This document shows, in pieces, positions 59,901 through 64,000 of a stretch of 64,000 bases of DNA (position 1 is the first letter of the stretch; each line of letters starts with the position of its first letter). Source of the DNA: Pontixanthobacter sp. CEM42. GTDB lineage: Bacteria > Pseudomonadota > Alphaproteobacteria > Sphingomonadales > Sphingomonadaceae. The position numbers and the translations under genes are program-made. The notes under the pieces were generated by a model, which was not told the origin of the DNA, ran no database searches, and saw only the letters and a list, made by a program, of their open reading frames with translations. The stretch spans positions 33,501 to 97,500 of the forward strand of contig NZ_JADQTN010000001.1 of assembly GCF_017812015.1 (NCBI RefSeq). The letters run 5' to 3'.

Positions 59901-61703
59901 CTACGCCTCGTCGCGCTCGCTTTGCTGGCGCGCCCACATTTCGGCATAGAGACCGTCTCGCTTGAGCAGCGCCGAATGCGTTCCGCGTTCGGCGAGCTTA
60001 CCTTGATCGAGCACGATTATCTCGTCTGCTTCCGCAACTGTTGAAAGCCGGTGCGCGATAGACAGCGTCGTGCGGTCGCGGGAAACGCGGTCCAGCGTTG
60101 CGAGAATGTCCTGCTCGGTCCGGCTGTCGAGCGCACTTGTGGCTTCATCCAGCATCAGGATCGGCGGGTCTTTGACCAACGTTCGTGCGATAGCAACGCG
60201 CTGCTTCTCGCCGCCCGATAGTTTCAGTCCGCGCTCGCCGACTTCGGTGTCGAAGCCTTTGGGCAATTGTTCGATGAAGGGCAATATCGCCGCATCGCGG
60301 GCCGCAGCCAGCATTGTCTGCTCGTCTGTACCGCCTTTACCGTAGGCGATATTGTAACCAATGGTGTCGTTGAAGAGGACGCTGTCCTGCGGAACAATGC
60401 CGATGGCCGCACGCACGGTATCCTGCTGCACTGCCGCGATATCTTGCCCGTCAATCAGGATACGACCTGACCACGGATCGTAAAAGCGGAATAGCAACCG
60501 CGCGATGGTCGATTTGCCTGCGCCCGATGGCCCGACAATTGCGATGTTATCGCCAGCGGGCACTTCGAAGCTAAGGCCTTGCAGAATGGTTCGGTCCGGC
60601 TCGTATCCAAACACAACATTTTCAAATGCGACGGTCGGTTTTTGAATGACGAGCGCGGGTGCGCCGGGGGCATCTTCGACCTCAATTGCTGTGTCCATCA
60701 ATCGGAACATTTCGGCCATATCGACCAGGCCCTGACGGATCGTGCGGTAGACGAAGCCGAGCAGATCAAGCGGACGGAAGAGTTGCAGCAGATAGGTGTT
60801 CACAAACACCAGGTCACCGACGGTCAACTCGCCTTTGCTCCAGCCCCAAACGGAGAAGGCCATCGCCGCTGCCATTAGGGCATTGGTAATCAACGACTGC
60901 GTGATGTTGAGCAGGCCGAGTGAGTTATCACTCTTCACTGCTGCATCGGCATAGGCACGCGCGGCAGCGGCGTAGCGTTTTTCCTCACGTTCCTCCGCAC
61001 CGAAATATTTGACCGTTTCGTAGTTGAGGAGCGAATCCACCGCGCGGTCCAATGCGCGGCCATCGAGATCGTTCATCTCCTTGCGCAGCTTGGTCCGCCA
61101 TTCGGTGATCCAGCGGGTGACAGCGATATAGAGAACCACCGTCACCGCCGTCGCGGCAACCAATTCCCACCCGAAATTAATGTAGAAGATGATGCCAACG
61201 GCAGTCAGTTCAATCGCGGTCGGAGCGATGTTGAACAGCATGAAATAGAGCATCGAGTCGATGGTTTTGGTGCCGCGCTCGATCGTTTTGGTGATCTCTC
61301 CGGTGCGGCGTGAGAGATGGAAGCGCAGGCTTAGCCGGTGCAGTCTATGAAATACGTCTTCGGCAAATTGCCGCGTCGCATCCTGCCCCACACGCTCGAA
61401 AATAATGTTGCGCAGATTGTCAAAAGCGAGGCTGGTAAATCGTGCGAGCACATAGGCAGCGACCAATGCCAATGGCACCATAAACACGTCCTGTGTGCCC
61501 TCAGTCATTCCGTCGACGGCGTTACGATAGGCAAAGGGCGCGGCAAGGATCGCAGCCTTTGCCATCAGCACCAGCGAGAGCGCGATAACGATCCGTACCT
61601 TCAGTGACGGGTTATCCTTGGGCCATAGATAGGGAAGAAACCGTTTCAGCGTGCTCCAGCTATCATGATCGTCGGGTGTCGGGCTGGCGTGGTCGGGAGG
61701 CAT
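59901..61703 (-). CDS. ABC transporter, Atm1/ABCB7-type fused permease-ATPase
   Basis: A 600-residue half-transporter. It has a six-helix membrane domain (about 30-330; FNIAPTAIELTAVGIIFYIN, LLQLFRPLDLLGFVYRTIRQ) and an ATPase domain: Walker A VGPSGAGKSTIAR, signature LSGGEKQRVAIAR and Walker B PPILMLDEATSALD. Related proteins (Atm1, bacterial Atm1-type) export glutathione-linked sulfur or metal compounds and confer heavy-metal tolerance. Its stop lies 4 bases from the stop of the M16 gene. Confidence 0.9.
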   Translation of the reverse strand: MPPDHASPTPDDHDSWSTLKRFLPYLWPKDNPSLKVRIVIALSLVLMAKAAILAAPFAYRNAVDGMTEGTQDVFMVPLALVAAYVLARFTSLAFDNLRNIIFERVGQDATRQFAEDVFHRLHRLSLRFHLSRRTGEITKTIERGTKTIDSMLYFMLFNIAPTAIELTAVGIIFYINFGWELVAATAVTVVLYIAVTRWITEWRTKLRKEMNDLDGRALDRAVDSLLNYETVKYFGAEEREEKRYAAAARAYADAAVKSDNSLGLLNITQSLITNALMAAAMAFSVWGWSKGELTVGDLVFVNTYLLQLFRPLDLLGFVYRTIRQGLVDMAEMFRLMDTAIEVEDAPGAPALVIQKPTVAFENVVFGYEPDRTILQGLSFEVPAGDNIAIVGPSGAGKSTIARLLFRFYDPWSGRILIDGQDIAAVQQDTVRAAIGIVPQDSVLFNDTIGYNIAYGKGGTDEQTMLAAARDAAILPFIEQLPKGFDTEVGERGLKLSGGEKQRVAIARTLVKDPPILMLDEATSALDSRTEQDILATLDRVSRDRTTLSIAHRLSTVAEADEIIVLDQGKLAERGTHSALLKRDGLYAEMWARQQSERDEA

Positions 61704-61774
61704 AAAAGCCTATGTGGTGCGCGCGAGTGACAAGGGCAATGCCCTCATCACACTATGCAGATATGCCAGCGGGC

Positions 61775-62761
61775 TTAGTCGAGACGCGTAGCTTGGAACT
61801 TCTGCTGAATGCCGCGGTGGTTCTTTTTGCCGGGCGGCAAATCGAACAATACGCGGCGGGTGGCAAAATCAATCGCCACGCGGTCGAACAGCCTCAAATC
61901 GCGCATGCCCAAGATAAGCGCCGGGCGCTTATCCAGATTGAGCGCGGCAAATGCGGGACTGTCTGCGAAGGTTATCGGCATGTTGCTTAGCTCAAGATCT
62001 TGAATTTGAAGGCTCTTGGCGAAGTGGCGATTGCCGAGAATCTCAGCACCATTTACATCGGTAGAACTCACCGCCTCGGGGTGCCGGGCGCGAAGCCGAC
62101 GCTTGAGCCGTGCATTGCCAAAGCTGCTTTGCGCGCCGGTATCGATGACTACTGCAGTTTTTACACCGTCGATCTCCGCCTGGGTAATAATCAACCGACC
62201 GAGCTTGTGACGTGCGCGAACGACAATTTCATATCCGCGATTGCCGCCAAGTTCTTCAGAGTCATTGACGGCGATGGTTTGGTCGCGGAAATTAATCATC
62301 ACGCGCAAATCTTGCAGGCTATCGAGTCCAAGAATGCCATCTGCGCCGACATTGCGCTTCTCCAGCATCGGAGCGGTGATATTATTGAGCGTGCGTTCGG
62401 CGAATTCGAGCCCGTCCAGCTCGACCAATTGCACTGTTCTGCGGCTACCCATACCGACGAGCGTCGCGGATCCCGTTGGGGTCAGGTTGAGCTTTTCTGT
62501 CAAACCGCGAGTAACCACGGTCGCTTGCGCACCGGTATCGATCATGAAGCGGAAGGGGCCTTCGCCGTCGATCGTGACGGGCACGGTCATCCTTTGATAG
62601 TAATCCTTCTGCCCCTCGACGATGGCGTCAGGCGTTTCGCTACCGGGAATCGGATTAGATTCGGGGGCTTCTTCTGGCGCAATATCGGGCGCCGGTTGCA
62701 CCGCTGGTGGTACGATCGCGCTCGAAGTCAGCGCTGCTGCAAGAAAAGCCCAAAAAGCCAT
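61775..62761 (-). CDS. Exported retropepsin-like aspartyl protease family protein
   Basis: A 328-residue secreted protein with signal peptide (LAAALTSSAIV region) and two retropepsin-type motifs: RFMIDTGAQATVVTRGLTE (about 75) and AVVIDTGAQSSFGN (about 210). Tandem DTGA units in one chain form a pseudo-dimeric active site as in single-chain aspartyl proteases. GILGLDSLQDLRVMINF lies in between. Substrate unknown. It is followed by a polysaccharide flippase gene upstream on the same strand. Confidence 0.85.
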   Translation of the reverse strand: MAFWAFLAAALTSSAIVPPAVQPAPDIAPEEAPESNPIPGSETPDAIVEGQKDYYQRMTVPVTIDGEGPFRFMIDTGAQATVVTRGLTEKLNLTPTGSATLVGMGSRRTVQLVELDGLEFAERTLNNITAPMLEKRNVGADGILGLDSLQDLRVMINFRDQTIAVNDSEELGGNRGYEIVVRARHKLGRLIITQAEIDGVKTAVVIDTGAQSSFGNARLKRRLRARHPEAVSSTDVNGAEILGNRHFAKSLQIQDLELSNMPITFADSPAFAALNLDKRPALILGMRDLRLFDRVAIDFATRRVLFDLPPGKKNHRGIQQKFQATRLD

Positions 62762-62844
62762 TACCTATCTCCCGTACGTCCCCCTACATTGAGTAGCACG
62801 AAGCGCCCGGGTGACCAAATGATTCAACCTGGCGTATTGCGGGC

Positions 62845-64000
62845 CTATGCTGTGAAAGCGGGATCTGTCGGCGCGTCGTCCTTATTGCGCAGCATAGCCC
62901 AAGTCTCACGGACAACCGATCGCCAGAACAGCCACAGGCTGGCACCATAGGTCAGACCGCCAATCGGTACGAGGACGAGGAGTTGCACAGGAGCCGCTAG
63001 TTCAGCGACCAGCGGTTTCACCAGAAGAACTGACCCGGCCATAATGGCGCAGCCGATTGCTGCGGGCAGCAATTCTTTGAGTAAACCGGTGGAACGTACT
63101 GATATGGCAGGAAGCGTAAGCGCCAAGGTGATCGCCAGTAGCAGCGGCGATGCAACCCACCATGCATGAACCAGCCCCATGGGGCCGCCGGCAATCCCAA
63201 ACAGGAATACTGTCGGGAAGAGAATGGCGCCAGCGGCGCTTGTCGCCACGTAGATGCGTGGCTTGCCGATGGCATTGGTCGCGGGAGAGCATACGATTTG
63301 CAGCGCGAAGAAAGGCATTGCCAATGCTAGTCCGGCGAGTATCGGAATCATGTCTGACCATTTTTCACCGGCGATGGTTGGCACCACCGCATCGGCCGTC
63401 ACTGATAAGCCAATATAGAGAGGCGCTGTGACCAGCGCGACGGTGCGCAGCATCCGGATGAAGAACGGTGCGAGCGGCTTTCCACCTTTGTGCAGCTCTG
63501 CGAGAGCGGGGAATGTCACTTCATTAATCGGCGGAATAAACTTCCCGCTAATAATCAATGCGAGGAACAGGGCCGTCGAATAGATGCCCACATCATAGGC
63601 GCTGAACACGCGGCCCGCGATGAAGATATCGCTCTGGCTTTGGACGATCCAAAGTAGCTGACAGAGCGTCAGCGCGCCGCCGAAGGAAATGATATCCCAC
63701 GCACCGCGGAAATCGAACACCGGCCACACGAGCAAACGTGCAGAGATAGTCAGCCCGATTGCGCGTACTGCGGCCATCGCAATCGGTGCGAATACCAGTG
63801 CCCAAACTCCGTAGCCGAACCATGCCATGCCGAGCGCAACCGAAGCACCGGTAATGGCGCACAGCAGATTGACCAGCCCTTGGCTGCGAAACTCGATCCG
63901 TCGGGCCAATAGTGCGGAGGGCAGGGCTATGAATGGGGTGGAGAGGAAGATGACCGCTTGTACCTGAAGCATGTCTTCGACCTTAGGCTGGCCGTAATAG
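62845..64000 (-). CDS. Polysaccharide flippase (Wzx/oligosaccharide transporter), 5' end outside window
   Basis: The minus-strand frame stays open to the window edge, so the N terminus is missing; about 385 residues are visible. The part has about ten hydrophobic segments, with FRSQGLVNLLCAITGASVAL and KFIPPINEVTFPALAELHKGG typical of the Wzx/MATE-like lipopolysaccharide and exopolysaccharide exporters. It would flip lipid-linked repeat units across the inner membrane, consistent with the GDP-mannose genes elsewhere in the window. The C terminus is an ordinary polar tail. Confidence 0.82.
   Translation of the reverse strand, partial: YYGQPKVEDMLQVQAVIFLSTPFIALPSALLARRIEFRSQGLVNLLCAITGASVALGMAWFGYGVWALVFAPIAMAAVRAIGLTISARLLVWPVFDFRGAWDIISFGGALTLCQLLWIVQSQSDIFIAGRVFSAYDVGIYSTALFLALIISGKFIPPINEVTFPALAELHKGGKPLAPFFIRMLRTVALVTAPLYIGLSVTADAVVPTIAGEKWSDMIPILAGLALAMPFFALQIVCSPATNAIGKPRIYVATSAAGAILFPTVFLFGIAGGPMGLVHAWWVASPLLLAITLALTLPAISVRSTGLLKELLPAAIGCAIMAGSVLLVKPLVAELAAPVQLLVLVPIGGLTYGASLWLFWRSVVRETWAMLRNKDDAPTDPAFTA

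Overview
The window is chromosomal DNA of an alphaproteobacterium, most likely order Sphingomonadales and probably family Erythrobacteraceae. This is inferred from gene content: alphaproteobacterial families (NDUFA12-type complex I subunit, COQ9, CBP3-type bc1 chaperone next to YceD, DUF2155, DUF1134, Atm1-type ABC exporter, YcgN), two TonB-dependent receptors, a TonB protein, and moderately high GC. No phage, insertion sequence, CRISPR array or complete mobile element was seen. Coding density is very high, and no gene-free stretch exceeds 300 bases.

Region by region: 1-3000 holds the end of a concentrative nucleoside transporter, a probable exported EreA/ChaN-like protein and a 2-oxoglutarate/iron oxygenase. 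3258-6776 is a large Oar-like TonB-dependent receptor with highly-expressed-type codon use, followed by a strong terminator and a convergent MASE1 hybrid histidine kinase. 9741-12825 has tonB, manC, manA (GDP-mannose supply) and a DUF2721 membrane protein. 12822-15096 (minus) is a three-gene telA-type operon. 15289-18577 has a DUF389 membrane protein and a fatty acyl-AMP ligase. 18706-21454 is recX, a DUF192 lipoprotein, NDUFA12, DUF2155 and convergent aat, then tRNA-Trp.

21573-28741 carries pieces of the transcription/translation cluster usually found together (tRNA-Trp, secE, nusG, rplK, rplA). Here it is interrupted by a 49-residue small protein, an alanine/sodium symporter and four minus-strand genes, and it is not followed by rplJ/rplL/rpoB. 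28833-39325 is more accessory: an orphan small protein, a deacetylase plus FemAB-like acyltransferase pair, a CinA-type protein, a flavin monooxygenase divergent from a second TonB receptor, a fused E1 dehydrogenase with a FabD-like acyltransferase, and a PilZ protein. tRNA-Ser(GCT) follows.

39737-49434 contains DUF1134, an aromatic aminotransferase with a GNAT enzyme, a KAP-family P-loop NTPase, ribE/ribD, and a run of envelope and respiration genes (YgjP-type protease, YcgN, SCO, ankyrin, COQ9). 49494-51586 is feoAB. 51690-56926 has ssb, a lipoprotein, yceD, CBP3, bamE, hslVU and an ACT protein. 56985-64000 has a double M16 peptidase, an Atm1-type exporter, a retropepsin-like protein and the start-truncated gene of a polysaccharide flippase.

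Common threads are iron and outer-membrane transport (two TonB receptors, TonB, FeoAB), surface polysaccharide (ManC, ManA, deacetylase, FemAB-like protein, flippase) and respiratory assembly (NDUFA12, SCO, COQ9, CBP3). The regions upstream of feoA and of both receptors share a GTTGCAAT word inside or beside inverted repeats, a candidate shared operator. The most unusual loci are the E1-fusion/acyltransferase operon (35574-38800), the KAP NTPase, the ABA4-like membrane pair and the 49-residue protein.
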